This document shows, piece by piece, positions 9,546 through 21,938 of a DNA stretch of 64,000 nucleotides (position 1 is its first letter; each line of letters begins with the position of its first letter). The position numbers and the translations under genes are program-made. The notes under the pieces are model-generated. The model worked only from the letters and a program-made list of their open reading frames with translations. It had not been told where the DNA came from and made no database searches. Source of the DNA: Orychophragmus violaceus (taxonomy: Eukaryota; Streptophyta; Magnoliopsida; Brassicales; Brassicaceae); the NCBI GenBank assembly GCA_030180135.1, contig CM058234.1:682001-746000 (forward strand), written 5' to 3'.

Positions 9546-12500
9546 ATGGACGCAGCACGACTTGTGGGTGACTACGAACTTGGTCCGAAAATCGGGTCTG
9601 GTTCCTTCGCTGTGGTGTGGCTAGCGAAGCATCGATCTTCTGGTTTAGAAGTTGCCATTAAAGAGATTGATAAGAAAGTTCTTAGCCCTAAAATCAGAGA
9701 TAATCTTCTCAAAGAGATTTCAATCCTCAGCACCATCGATCATCCCAACATCATCCGATTCTATGAAGCTATCGAGGTATAATAAAGTGTGAATTTTGAA
9801 TCATTGCGCTGCAATTTGGTATTGAAAGTGGGAATTTTTGTAGACAGGAGATAGGATTTTCCTTGTATTGGAGTATTGTAGTGGAGGTGATCTTGCTGGA
9901 TACGTCAATATCCATGGCAAAGTATCAGAACCTGTTGCTAAGCATTTTATGAGGCAATTGGGTAATATAAAGATGATCTCTTTTTATGTTTTTAGTTTAG
10001 AATCTTTGTTTGATGTTTGAGTCTCTGTTCTTGTGTTTTGTAGCTTTAGGTTTGCAAGTACTTCAAGAGAAGCATTTTATCCACAGAGATTTAAAGCCTC
10101 AGGTAACTGAAAATCTCTTATGTTGTTGTTTGATGGCTATGAATTATGATAAAAGTTTAGTCATGGTTCTGTTTTTTTTCTTCAGAATTTACTTTTATCA
10201 TCCAAGGAATTAACTCCATTGCTAAAGATAGGAGATTTTGGGTTTGCAAGGTATTATTTACATCTTAAAAATGTTTTCTTTTTATGGAAAGGTCTTAGTT
10301 TTGGTATGTAATGTTGAGATCTTTGGTAGGTCTCTAACACCGGAGAGCATGGCGGAAACATTTTGCGGTTCTCCATTGTATATGGCTCCAGAAATTATCC
10401 GGAACCAAAAGTATGATGCAAAGGTGAAGAAAGTTCATGGATCTTAGGAAATATTAAACCTTTTTGTTTTTTTTCCTCTCATTATTTAATGGATGTTTCA
10501 GGCTGACTTATGGAGTGCTGGTGCGATTTTGTTTCAACTTGTGACTGGGAAGCCACCTTTTGATGGGACTAATCACATCCAGGTTCGTCTGGCTTGAACC
10601 GATGAATTTCCTCTTGAAACTTCTAGTGAACTTATTATGCTTTGGGTTTTGATTTCTACAGCTTTTTCATAATATTGTGAGAAACACTGAGCTGAAGTTT
10701 CCTAAAGATGCTTTGAATGAGATTCATCCAGATTGTGTTGATCTATGCAGAAGTCTTCTACGCCGAAACCCAAGTACTTGTTATAGGATTCTTTTGTTTC
10801 TCTACTTGTCTTTATGTTCAATCTTCATGGAAAGATACTGTCTTTTTACTGCAGTTGAACGCTTGACGTTTCGAGAGTTCTTCAGTCACAGGTTCCTTCA
10901 GGAGCCAAGGTAATGTCTTGTGATTTTGATTAACCATCAAACGTCTGGAGCTCTTCAATCACTAGCAACACTCATCTTCTTTTGTTTAACCATCAAAACT
11001 TTAAATGCTTCGCTTCATCTTTCACACCAAATGTTTTCAGACAAATGCCCGGTGTTGCGCATTCTGATTCTACTACCTCTAAGGGGAAATCATCGTTGCC
11101 CTCCGCACAACCGAGTAGTACAAACATATTCAAATCAAGTGCAGAGAATGTCTACAGACACGGGAGTTCCTCTAGTGCCTCATCTCCTCACATTTTGATG
11201 CCTCATGTTTCTTGTGAGACGACTAGGAACAACACTGAGGGAGAATGTTCATCAAATCAACTCCGAGGTTTGTTTTTCGCATGTTGTGTCTTATCTCTAA
11301 AGCTGTTCTTATCTCAATTCACTCAGAATCGCTTGATGTTGTCGTTTATGCAGTATTTGACTCGCTTGAGCTCATAGAGAGAGAGTATGTTCTTGTAAAC
11401 CGCCCTTCTGACTCGCTGGAAGGTTCATCAGATTGTCTCAACACATCACTTCAAGATTCTGGGATTCATAACTTCTTACCAAGAAATGACAAAGGTTCAT
11501 CAAGCTCACTTGAAGCACCCCGACCAGCAAGCGGATCATACTTGTTAACAGAAGTCCAACGGTCAACAATCGTTCATCCTCCAACCAAGCTCCAACTTTT
11601 GCATCAGTATGCAGAAGTCCTGACAGAAGTAGCTCGTGAGATGGTAACTTCAACTCCTAACTTCTAGGGTCTTATATGATATCATTGGAGCTTCTAATAC
11701 GGTTGCATACAGGGCAATGCAGGACAGGTAAAGGAATCTTTTGCTGTTACACTCGTCGTTTTAGCTGCCTGGACAAAAGCTTTAGAGATATGTGATTCTT
11801 GGATGATGTCCGTTGGAGAGGACGCAGATCCAACCACAACTCCAGAGACTTCAAACCCAGATTTAAATTCACCAGCAGTAGCTAAAACTTGGGTGACACA
11901 AGAGTTCATTACTGCGTTTAACCAGGCTGAGACTTCATCAACTCAACTAAACGAAACAAGCGGTTAGTACTTAAACAGAGTATTCTCTTTTATGTTTTAT
12001 TTGCACAATCCATGAAATTCATCTCTTTCGTCTCATTGCAGTTGCTACTCATATGCCTGACGCCATGGAAACAATATACGAGAAGGCACTAGCATACGGC
12101 AAGAGTGGTGGGGTAAGTAAACAAAGTTTCTGCCTTTGAATGGTTAAATCAAGTGCAAACCAAAACACTTTGGGCTTTGAATGGTAACTGCGGTTGGGGT
12201 GGATTAGTCCACAAGCGGTCAAGATCACTACAATTCACAATTTTTGGTTCACAGTAGTGCGGACAAAAACAAATCAAAGAAATCCCTTGCAAACCAAATG
12301 CAGACTAGCTTTGTGAAGAAATACACTTGGTCCGCATCGGACCACAGTCCGCCCCAAAAATAGTGGTTTAGTCCACAGTTGATTTAGACCGCTGCGACCG
12401 CAATAACCATTCAAAACCTTTATTTTTGGGACAGGCTACAAATTCGATGTAGACCAAGTTTATTTCTTTACAAAAATGGTCTACACGTCCGTAACGGACT

Positions 12501-12916
12501 TTGATTTTTTCCTGTCCGCACCTATGTAGACCAAAAATTGTGAACGGTTTAATAACGGTTTTGTCCGCTCAAACTAATCCTCCTCGACCGAAGCTACTAT
12601 TCAAAGCCTCTATCTTTCTCACTTTTTGTACCATTTTGTTCTAAAGCTTCGACCTTTGGTTCATCCTTTTGTCCTAAAAGTCTGAAATTCTTGTGGGTTT
12701 TATCCATTTGTATTGTTTGTTTTGCAGGCGGAAGAATACTTGAATAACAAGGTAAGTGCAGCAACATTATACAAGAAAGCAATTCTTCTACTCTCTTTTA
12801 TAATCGAGGAAGCAGTGACTCTACCTCTGAACCCTCCTTTCTCATTAACCATGGACGACAAGAAGCGGATTCTTCACTACATTTCTAACTTACAGCATCG
12901 TCGGTCTCATCTTTAG
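9546..12916 (+). CDS. ATG1A: ATG1-type autophagy serine/threonine kinase
   Basis: The gene initiates autophagy by phosphorylating partners in the ATG1-ATG13 complex at the pre-autophagosome. Thirteen coding exons with GT-AG introns could be read: 9546-9776, 9844-9961, 10044-10102, 10186-10250, 10330-10423, 10502-10582, 10662-10773, 10855-10909, 11041-11267, 11354-11643, 11713-11962, 12042-12112, 12728-12916. Together they give 1842 nt, 613 residues and a stop, in frame throughout. The N-terminal kinase has GSGSFA (17-22), ATP-binding K39, HRDLKPQ with catalytic D132, DFGFAR with D153, and APE at 177-179. The middle is Ser-rich and probably disordered. The C-terminal half (EVLTEVAREM..., YEKALAYGKSGG..., EEYLNNK) is the helical region that binds partners in ATG1 kinases. 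It matches At3g61960 (ATG1A) in content and place. The last intron (615 bp) holds a repeat insertion. All catalytic residues are intact. Confidence 0.9.
12165..12611. repeat. MITE-like inverted repeats inside ATG1 intron 12
   Basis: Within the long last intron, GGCTTTGAATGGTAACTGCGG (about 12171) is the imperfect inverse of two downstream sites: one ending CGCAATAACCATTCAAAACC (about 12415) and one ending GAAGCTACTATTCAAAGCC (about 12608). Inner sequences such as TTAGTCCAC, GCGGTC and TTCACAATTTTTGGT are also repeated inverted. This looks like a foldback or hAT/Mutator-type non-autonomous element, perhaps two in tandem sharing a terminus. No clear target duplication was found. The other introns are 67-131 bp, so this insertion explains the intron length. 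Confidence 0.5.
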
Positions 12917-14895
12917 TGAAAATCGACTGCGCCATTGTACATAAGAAACTTTCTTGGCTCTGCTTTGAGTCAGTTTATATAGCAGTTGGGTTTTTATTTT
13001 CTTGAAATCTTAAAACAGTTACTGACCAAACGATTTGCCTCTCCCATTGTATAGTTCTATATCAGAAAGTACCAAAAATGCAAGCTTGTTGGTGCCAAGA
13101 GTGCCATTCTGTTTCTGCTTTCAGTATTTGAACTGATGGGCTTAATCATTGGGCCTATCACTATTATTATATTACAAGCCCTTAAAACTATATAACAATG
13201 GTTTCTTTTTTTGATAAACCCTCTCATCCATCTCATCTGCCTCAGAGAATGCAAGAGAGTGCTAAAGAGTAATTGAATATTACACTACCTTGTCCAAATT
13301 TTGAATGTTTCTTCGATTATTACAAAAGGTAGCCAAATCACTTGTTATCGAACTACAATGTTAACTGTCTCGATTAAATTGAACTTAAATGTAAACTTCT
13401 TAAATAGTTGTGTTTTTGTATCTAGAAAAGATCAAACTGGAAGTATTTGATGAACTACCAGTGGTTTCTTTCTTAAACATCATCATTAGTAGCCTTTATC
13501 TCTCAAGTCACACCATGACCATACCATTACAAAAAGGACAACACAACTTATCATTGTCAATAGAAAGTCAACCCTTAAAATACAGACAACAGTTAAACCA
13601 TGATTAATGAAATATCATAAATACGCATAAGGTCAAACTTTAACTAGATGGGACCCTAACCCCCACTATCTGCCGGTGTTTGGATCATCCGGTTCATCTC
13701 CATTTTGCCTCTTTAAATTGAAAAAATGCTTTTATAAAGTCATTTTCACCATATTTCGAGAATGGTTATGGTACCTTCCACAACTAGACTTGGAAACGAC
13801 AATCCAAGAGCGTATTTATGTAACAGAGTCATGGTTTGACAATCCACAATCATTTTTCACCATAATTTATGTAAACTACAATCCAAGAATGGTTAAAGTC
13901 ATTTAAATATTATTAGACTATTTGATAATGTTTTCCGACCTTATGCGTATCTTTTAATACCTTATGTATTATCTAATTAAGAGATTTAGTAGTTGGAATA
14001 TATGTAACAGAGTCAAATATTCAAAAAGGAAAAAAAAAACAAAGAAAGTAACAAATTATCTTTTCCTTTAACGAATGTCTGGAATTTTCTCTAGTTAAAT
14101 CTTGGGTGTCAAATATAATCGTTTAGGCCACGCCGAGGAGAGGATCAATAGATCTGAACTTCCCGTGTCAAAACTACATTAAAAATATGGGGTGGAGTTC
14201 CAATACCAATCTCACCGAAGAAGATTACATCACGATAATTCGTTAACGGCACAGTCTTAAGACTGCTTTGTTCAGTGTGGGTTAACGTTTTTGAATGCCC
14301 TACACGAATCTAGAAATATGCTCTTTTATAAATTTTGTCTAAAATTATAAATAACAGTAAAAGTAAGATTAAAACTTTAAAAAATAAAACTATAAACGAT
14401 TTTGTAAGAAAATAAAAACAGAAAGCTTATATTGCTGACATATGGTTCTATCGACACTTTTATCTGAAAAATCGTTCATTAAATCAAGTAGTTGTGTTTT
14501 TCACTCATATATGCTTCAACCGATAACAAAATAATCTCGTTCAATCATTTATGTGAAATGGTAAACTGCAAATAATTCTTTATCAACTTCAAATTCGAAA
14601 AACTTCTCCAAATAGGGCAACCGATAATAGAATGATAAACATTATACAATACACAATTTATGTGTTATCATAACAATCATCTATTTAAAATAAAATTAAG
14701 AACTTCGATAGGTTTGCGAACTTCATTTAGTATTGATTCCTTAAAGATTTTTAGTTTCATAAACAAGTTTTCACGATAAACTTTTTTATAGTTTAATAAT
14801 AGATTTCATATTGTCTTTTGTTCTAACACCATCTCCAATGTATTCCTCTAAGCTAAATGAACTCTATAATAGATATGAGTTTCTCTGCATAAATT
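12917..14895. other. Intergenic, no gene seen
   Basis: The first 150 bp are the ATG1 3-prime UTR. The rest is AT-rich. GGTACCTTCCACAACTAGAC and related CAATCCA/ACAATCCAAGA phrases around 13740-13910 suggest a decayed repeat. A short CTTTTAATACCTTATGTATTATCT phrase (about 13949) recurs near 32248. No coding region or RNA gene was recognised. Confidence 0.5.
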
Positions 14896-15690
14896 TTGTT
14901 AATTTATGGCGATTAGTGAGTAGTTACCTTTAAAGCTCATTGGTTAGGTATATTTTGATGAGATTATGACGGATCATGGATGCTTAGAGCTAGAATCATT
15001 TTAATCTTTCTTGTTTAAGTCTGTTTAATGCTAGATTAGCCTTAATCAAGCTTGTCTAGAACTTAAGTGATTTCATGCACATAAGATGTTTATGAAAATG
15101 CTTAAATGAACCCAAATAGGGATTTACTTGACTATTTCATGGGAATGATAGTTTTAAGAAGTATTTTGGCTTTTGGGGCATGCTTTAATGCTCATTGATT
15201 GCTCTTTTCACAAATGAATTCTTTTTCTTCTTAAATTGGTAATTAATGAAATGATTCAGACATATGAATATGATTAATTTTTTTTATTTATTTAGACCTA
15301 CGGATTAACACTGATTGTATTGACATCTTAAATCACTTATAAGACCACCTTAGATCAATAAATTAACCTAAGAGTTTGCTTTCATTATTATTTCCTGAAA
15401 TTTATTTTATCTTGCCTTATTTACTTGTTTTCTCTTAATTTCTTTGGTTTAGCTTATGAACTTGAAGACTAATGTTTTTGATTATAAATGATTGTTACTT
15501 GTTTGGTTCTAGTTGATTGCTTGATGCAAATATCACTTAGGATTGTTTAGATTGCTCCTTTCAAATTGAATTTGGCTTGGATTAACTTAAATTTGTGCAT
15601 TCCTTTTGATTGATATTATTCCAAATTGGATGGACACCTCTTAATGCTACAATGACTTGAATGTGTGTGTTTTGAGAACTGATACGCTTT
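14896..15690 (+). mobile_element. Degenerate Athila-like LTR fragment
   Basis: Read on the plus strand, this stretch follows the minus-strand order of the 1496-bp LTRs of the element at 43051-51336. Shared landmarks are GATTAGTGAGTAGTT, then TTAATGC...CTTAATCAAG (CTTGATCAAG in the young LTR), GATTTCATGC, CATGGGAATGA, and TTCACAAATGA (TTCACAAACGA). Similarity is partial with many changes, so it is an old copy. It lies in the opposite orientation to the young element. Ends and target duplication are not discernible. Confidence 0.5.
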
Positions 15691-15797
15691 GAAACGAAAA
15701 AATGTCTTTATCAGTATACTTTTTGTACAAAATTTGAAGAAAATTTTACTCTAAAATATAGTTTATAGATAAAGTATGGGTAAATTGGAGATGTCCT

Positions 15798-16539
15798 TGA
15801 TGGAACTTCGTGCCAATGCTACCATATTCAAGAATTGCTGTCATGTTCCAGATAGCCTAGGATCTAGGGTCTAGTTAATTGAATCAAGGATCTGATCTCG
15901 TGTTTACCTGGAGATTAGCAGCGGAAGATGATCAGATAAACGAGATCTGTGAAGCGCCTCAGATGCTGCGCCTCTACTTCAGTCCACACGCACACAAGCT
16001 GGAATCCGCCGGGATGCTAGTACCGGGGCTCGGATCTCCTGGGAACTGAGTTTCTTGAGGAAGAGTCTCTGCTTTTTGTCAAGAAAACTCTCTGGGGCGG
16101 CTCTCATCTATCTTTAGGTCGAAATACATAAGATCACTTATATATGTATCGACCACGACGTAAACCAAAACATCAGTTTCGGTTTCGGCCTTGTGTCGAC
16201 CGACACACTTAGTGGTGTCGATCGATACACATCCTGTGTCGACCGACGCACCCAATGGTGTCGATCGACACACCTCATCAAAACTCATATTCGATGTGTA
16301 TCCAATACACATCGACCAGACCATATGCCAATGATCAATCCCATATGAACTATGTCCAACTTGCTTAGGTGTGTGACCCTGTAGGTTCACACGATACTGG
16401 AAATGAGTTACAACTCATTTGTCATAAGCGGTTTCTAGCAAAACATTACGACTACCCAGTATCACATGAATTGTCCGATCTCGACAATACAACTATCTCT
16501 AGAGTGAGTACAATGTGATTTCAGGACATAATCCCAACA
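15798..16539 (-). repeat. Copia 3-prime LTR
   Basis: This is the left copy of the 742-bp LTR, which is the 3-prime LTR on the coding strand. It carries four 14-bp CGAYCG palindromes at 16193-16206, 16215-16228, 16236-16249 and 16258-16271. Their centres are 21-22 bp apart. Confidence 0.9.
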
Positions 16540-17045
16540 ATCTCCCACTTGTACTGGAATCACCTATTCTTACAATCCCTTCGTCTCTATATCTCGATAT
16601 GGCATAAGGCAAGAGACTATGTCATCCTTATTATAGCCAACATCATGTTCATCGAATTCCTGATCTATACTGATAAAACAAACGACTGACAATCACCTCG
16701 TTTGAGCACGGCCATGCATTTTCTCAGTATCAAATCTTCGATGGGCCCTGAGATATTTATCTCCCGTTCTAGGAGGGACAAATCCCATCTTGTTCCATCC
16801 CTGTTTCTACACATACTTCATGATACGCCTAAGCAATGCCGTTATAGCCGCCAGTTACGGAACGACGTTTGACAAGGTCAAAACGCACCAATTCATATGC
16901 TAGAAAGCATGATGAACTCAGGTCTAAGGACTATACTCTATAGTCGTAATGAGAACCTCCCATGACACTGATATAACTATCCTGTGGAGTTCTCATTAAG
17001 CGGGTCATGTCCGATCATATGTTCACCAACATATATCTATGTGAC
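16540..17045 (-). other. Copia internal 3-prime region
   Basis: This is the part of the Copia interior between its 3-prime LTR and the nested insertion. It starts with the polypurine tract on the minus strand. No open frame remains, and it probably represents the 3-prime untranslated part. Confidence 0.6.
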
Positions 17046-18254
17046 TGATAGGTGTGTAGTTTTCCCTATTCTACTGCAAGTGCACAGTTAATGCAATCGT
17101 AGTATATAAGGTATCGAATCCCACGAGGACTCTCAGTCACACAATAGATTATTAGCAGTTCAGATTTAATTAAGCGAAGCAGATGTGAAAACAGTAAACG
17201 AAATAGCAAAGTAAATCAAGTGAGTTTGTAAGCAAGAGGGCAAAGCGTTAGGTTTCAGGAGTTCTCAGGAAATCAGGAACGCAAGCAATCAATCTATCTA
17301 GATCCAATCAATAACTATTCTAGAACTCAAACACTGATATAGAATTAACCAAATTCCTTTGCGATAATTCTCTAAGTCTAAGTGCAGCAAACCAAACTTT
17401 CGTTTGCGAGAACTAACAGATTAAACTAGCATTAATTCCAAGTTTGATATGTTCACAATTAACCTGAACCAAACTTCCGTTTGCGAACAGTTTAATTGCT
17501 TATCTAAGTTCTTTCTAGTTAAATTAATCAACTTCCGCTGAATTAATCAACCTAACATCATAACTCTGATTAGCTACTTCAGATTTAGCATTAAGAACAA
17601 CTTAGATAAAGAACTAGCAGATATAAATCTCTACAGATTGATTTAAACTATAATTCTCTGAAATCCCTAATGAGAATACTTCAACCTAACAGGTAAACTA
17701 CTCAGACATGTTCATCGAAACAGAAAACATCTTAAGTAGAAAACCAAATATCATAAAATCAAATAAGAACTGGGGTTCAAAATCAAGTCTCTTTCGAGAT
17801 CCGGATCAGCCCCCTCAACTCTCTCTGAGCAAAACTTAACGTAAGAAAAGCTTGTAAAAAGCCTCTAAAAAGCGTCTTAAAAGCGTAGCCTAACAAGTGG
17901 CTGTAAAACCTAATTATAATCCTAAAACACGTTTTGGGGCTTCTTTGCAAATATCAGGAACTTCTGGGCAGAACTGCAATTTCATTATTCTTCATTAAAC
18001 CGTCGTTTGGCTCATCTCGCTGGTGCATCGATCGATGCTAGAGTGCAACGATCGACACCTTTCTCTGTTTTGGACAGTGAACTTCATCTCTCGGCCAAAT
18101 ACTCCAATTAGCTCCAAAAAGTGTCTAAATCACCAAATATGCTCCAAATGTGCTTGTACCTAATAAATACCTGAAAAGACTCTAAAACATAGTAAAAGAC
18201 TCGATAAATAACACATATACCATGCTTAAAAGCTATAAAATCCATGGTATATCA
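17046..18254 (-). repeat. Nested Athila-type 3-prime LTR
   Basis: This is the left copy of the 1209-bp LTR. It contains the palindrome pair at 18024-18037 and 18044-18057 (centres 20 bp apart). Confidence 0.9.
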
Positions 18255-19610
18255 ACTCCCCCACACTTAGCTCTTGCTTGTCCTCAAGCAAGACAAAGAA
18301 CTAAATGTAGTCAAGAGGTTTGAAAACTCTTCAGAAACTCATTTCATCCCAGAAGCTACAATACTCAGATTCCCCTTAGTAAACCACTGCAAAAATCAAT
18401 CACAGGATATCAAGACCACAATGTACTTCCCCCACACTTAGCAACTGTCCTAGGTAAACTCCACAATCACATTCAAGCATTCAAATTCTCCCTACTGACT
18501 TCTGCAAGTATTTAAGTGCGGTCTCACCTAAGGAGTATCGATCTAAAGGCACATGGATTCTTACCTTATCAGCTCTAGACCACCATACTATCTTTCTCTA
18601 GTCCCTTTCTTCTCTTTCCCTTCTTTAACAACTGATTTTTCCCCACTGGGTATCATTTTATTTTTTTTATCAGTGTTCTTCCCGTTATGGGGTGTACTTT
18701 GGACATATTCCATGGATCACATGAGAGATAATAGTGTTTGCTACTATTCCCATGACCACTTCGGAGTTACTAACTCATCCTCAGTTTATTATTTTTTTCT
18801 ACTTTACAGAAGGGGAGAAGGGGACTAAATAGGACAAGTTTACAGGCTGTGTCAGAACTAACAGGGAATCCGACATAAAGCATACCAAGCCCTTAGGTGA
18901 GAAATCTAAGTCAGTATTAAGGTTGAAGTCAGTAAAAGATCCTCTGATACCTGAAGTGATGTGGGTGTTCCCAGTAGGTTGATCTGTGATGGGGTTTTCT
19001 AATAGTCATAGATAGATCCTGCAACTTCATCCCAATGGTTACTTAAGTTCCTGCAAGTCTTGTAAATCTTCTCAGAAAATCATAGTTTCTTACTTAAACA
19101 ATTTTGACTCAATAAAACAAAAATTTTGAAAAACGGACTGACTCTTAGGAAAACAGAAAACAAAAGTCAGTAGCACCTCCCCCACACTTAAGACACACTG
19201 TCCCCAGTAGTGTCCAGCGAAGGATTGGTAAAAAGAAAAATAAAGATTGTTAATGGATGTTTCAGTTCTGTCGGGTTTTACCTCTGTCGTACAAGCATCG
19301 ATCGTTGCACTAAGTGCACCGACCGTTACTTGGCGATTTTTCGTTGAGTGTCGATCTTTGCTCAAAGCAGCAACGATCGTTGCAATGCGTGTATCGGATC
19401 AGACAGCTAGTTAGCAGGTTAGTCCGTCGGTTTATGTCAATTTAAAATCCTGCAAGCTGAGAACACTAGAAACACAGTAAAATCGAAGCAAAAGAAGTAC
19501 CGAACAAAGTACAAATCATCCAAACATAGCAAATCCTAAATAAATGAAAAACAAAAGTGCAAGAAAAGATAAAAAGTCAGAATACAGAACCGAAAATATG
19601 GAGACTACTC
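18255..19610 (-). other. Nested element 3-prime untranslated region
   Basis: About 1.36 kb lie between the ORF-1-like stop and the 3-prime LTR. There is no coding frame with family features. It includes CCCCCACACTTA phrases (18262, 18429, 19178), which are polypurine-tract-like when read on the minus strand, and two palindrome pairs (19295-19329 and 19348-19383). Confidence 0.6.
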
Positions 19611-21134
19611 TCACTCGCTCACATCATCTATCCCGCCATACAATGCATCGTCATCGGCTGCCTCGGGTGCGGGATCAGTATCAGTCGGAGATCGCTGTCG
19701 ACGACGGTCAGGTACGGGCTGATGGATCTGTGGTGGCCTCCTGCAGCTGCAAGTACGCATGAAGTTCCAAAGAACTCGAAACATACCGTCGGATCTCTCT
19801 CTCCACTCTGCCTCAGAATATGCACCGTAAGCCATCGCAGGCTCTGGAAAGGGACCCACAATGTCGACAGGGCCAGGCGCGGGCGCAGGAGCAGGGGCAG
19901 AGGATGTCGAAGCTCGTGAGGAAGGCTCTCCCAGCGGATGAGCCATGGTCGGAATCCCACGCTGCGCAGACTCAGGAGGCTGAAATCTCAGTGCCTCTAA
20001 TGTGTCAATCTGTGTCCATCTGGCAGCGGGAAGCTCGATACCAGTCCTCCCAGTGGTCGGATCAGTGTAAACCCAAATGCGCCCCTCCTTGAGCCAGGTA
20101 GCGCTCTGCAGATGACTGAGATCCAGGAACTCGCGAGCCGTATCACGCTCTGTGCCATGCAGAGGAATTCCACAATACTCAAAAATGGGAGTAAGTAAAC
20201 TCCCTACCGTCTCTGTACCAGCTCCATCAAACGGCTTCAGCTGCAAATCAACCAAATGCTGTGCGAAAATAGCTCCCAAGTTGAGACCCGCAGTCGGATC
20301 TCTCACGCCACTCTGCCTAAACTGATCTCTCAGCCCCATAAACAGCAACTCCATCTCAAGTTTGCGCATCTTGTTGGCCTCAAACTTGCAAAGCAAGCTC
20401 CAGCACAAGATACGCGAGACATATCGCAGCACCGGATGTCTCATCTGCACTACTGGCGTGGTCCTGGAGTTGTATCGACCGCTGCCAATACTCTCCCAGA
20501 ATGTACGAGCCTCCACCGGATCCCACTCGAGTGGCATGGCTATGCGCCTCGGCGCAGTACTGAACCCGTAGATCCTGCAGAGATCAAGTAGAGGAATCCG
20601 ATACCTGACTCCCCAACTCATGAAGGTGAAAGCACCACCTGTACCGCTCCTGTGGTCGGGATCCGAGTAAACCACTCTGCAAGTGGCCAATAGCTGCCTG
20701 ATCAGCTCAGGATAGAGGTCATAGTGTCGCATCGGCATTGTCCCTAGACCAATGCCTCTGCACACAGCCATCACCTGCTCATCGATCCCCAGAATCCTGC
20801 AGGTGGAATAGTCCGCGAACTTGGTTGGCTTGATGATCATCCCACACCAACCACTGTAGAGTAGCGAGTCATACTCGTCCCAAGAAGAGAGCAATGGCCG
20901 CTCTGTGAACTCAGCGGACCTTAAGAACCGTGTGAGGTCCTCCGGCCACTGTCGGGTCGTCGGAAATGGTGTCGCATCCTCTCTGGGCCACGGTAAAGCA
21001 ATTGGTGGCCCATATCTGTTGTACGGTGTGGGCGACTCTGATTCCCTGTTAAACCATTCAGGCGGTGGGGTGTAGTGTCTTGTTGCTGTGGACGCTGTGG
21101 CTCGCTTCTTGCGGGGTTGCCTTTGAGACGCCAT
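19611..21134 (-). CDS. ATHILA ORF-1-like protein
   Basis: The frame starts at the first ATG (MASQRQPRKKRATAS) and runs about 507 codons to a stop at 19611. It has a basic N-terminus, a central conserved block (LLSSWDEYDSLLYSGWCG, RILGIDEQV, GGAFTFMSWGVRYRIPLLDL), and a Pro/Ala-rich tail. This matches the plant family named ATHILA ORF-1 / Arabidopsis retrotransposon ORF-1, whose role is unsettled (env-like by position, downstream of gag-pol in full Athila elements). TTTTTGCAG directly precedes the ATG on the coding strand and would work as a splice acceptor, which fits expression from a spliced subgenomic RNA. The frame is intact, supporting recent activity. Confidence 0.75.
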   Translation of the reverse strand: MASQRQPRKKRATASTATRHYTPPPEWFNRESESPTPYNRYGPPIALPWPREDATPFPTTRQWPEDLTRFLRSAEFTERPLLSSWDEYDSLLYSGWCGMIIKPTKFADYSTCRILGIDEQVMAVCRGIGLGTMPMRHYDLYPELIRQLLATCRVVYSDPDHRSGTGGAFTFMSWGVRYRIPLLDLCRIYGFSTAPRRIAMPLEWDPVEARTFWESIGSGRYNSRTTPVVQMRHPVLRYVSRILCWSLLCKFEANKMRKLEMELLFMGLRDQFRQSGVRDPTAGLNLGAIFAQHLVDLQLKPFDGAGTETVGSLLTPIFEYCGIPLHGTERDTAREFLDLSHLQSATWLKEGRIWVYTDPTTGRTGIELPAARWTQIDTLEALRFQPPESAQRGIPTMAHPLGEPSSRASTSSAPAPAPAPGPVDIVGPFPEPAMAYGAYSEAEWRERSDGMFRVLWNFMRTCSCRRPPQIHQPVPDRRRQRSPTDTDPAPEAADDDALYGGIDDVSE

Positions 21135-21938
21135 CTGCAAAAACAAAGTTCAAATCTTTATAAGTCTCGGCAAAATTTCACTGTGAAATCGCAAAGCATC
21201 GACCGTTGCATCTAAGGCATCGATCGTTGCAAGGCGATTTCGCGTTATCGAACATTTCCCAAAATCGCAATGCAATTCATCAAAAATCAGTCGAAAATAG
21301 TGTTATCAACCACAAAATCAACAACAATCCATCACTAAACAACCTAAAGCATAATCATGTCAACATGCATTCATCAATTTCATCTAAAATCTCCAATTTC
21401 TAAAACCCTAAAAGTGAAATCCGAAAAATCAAAAATAGAAGTACATTACCTTGATTTCGTGAGAATTGGGTATGGGAAATGGATTGGGATAGTAAAAACA
21501 AGCAAAAAGAACTTGAAAACAAGAAATTTGACGAAGAAATGATGATTTTTGGGTAGAGGTTCTCGGTGTGTCGACCAAAGGAAAATGGAGAAGAAAGAGA
21601 GAAAATAGGGTTTAAGGTAACTTACCTGGTCGTGGGTGCAACGATCGTTGCTTTTGATGCAACGATCGATGCTTGTTGAACCAGTTTCGGTTTAGCTCAA
21701 CGTACCTTAATTTTCGATTTAATCCAAATGCAACGACCGTTGCACATGTGAGCAACGATCGTCACACATCTCCAGACTTGTGTCTGTATCTAAGAACTTA
21801 CAAAAACAACTAAAAACGTTAAATCCTAAGAAAAACACCAAAAATGAAAAAGAAAAATAATTAAACCTAACAGTGGGTTGCCTCCCACTCAGCGCTTGTT
21901 TTAAGTCATTAGCTTGACTTTTGGAAAGGAGATCAAAC

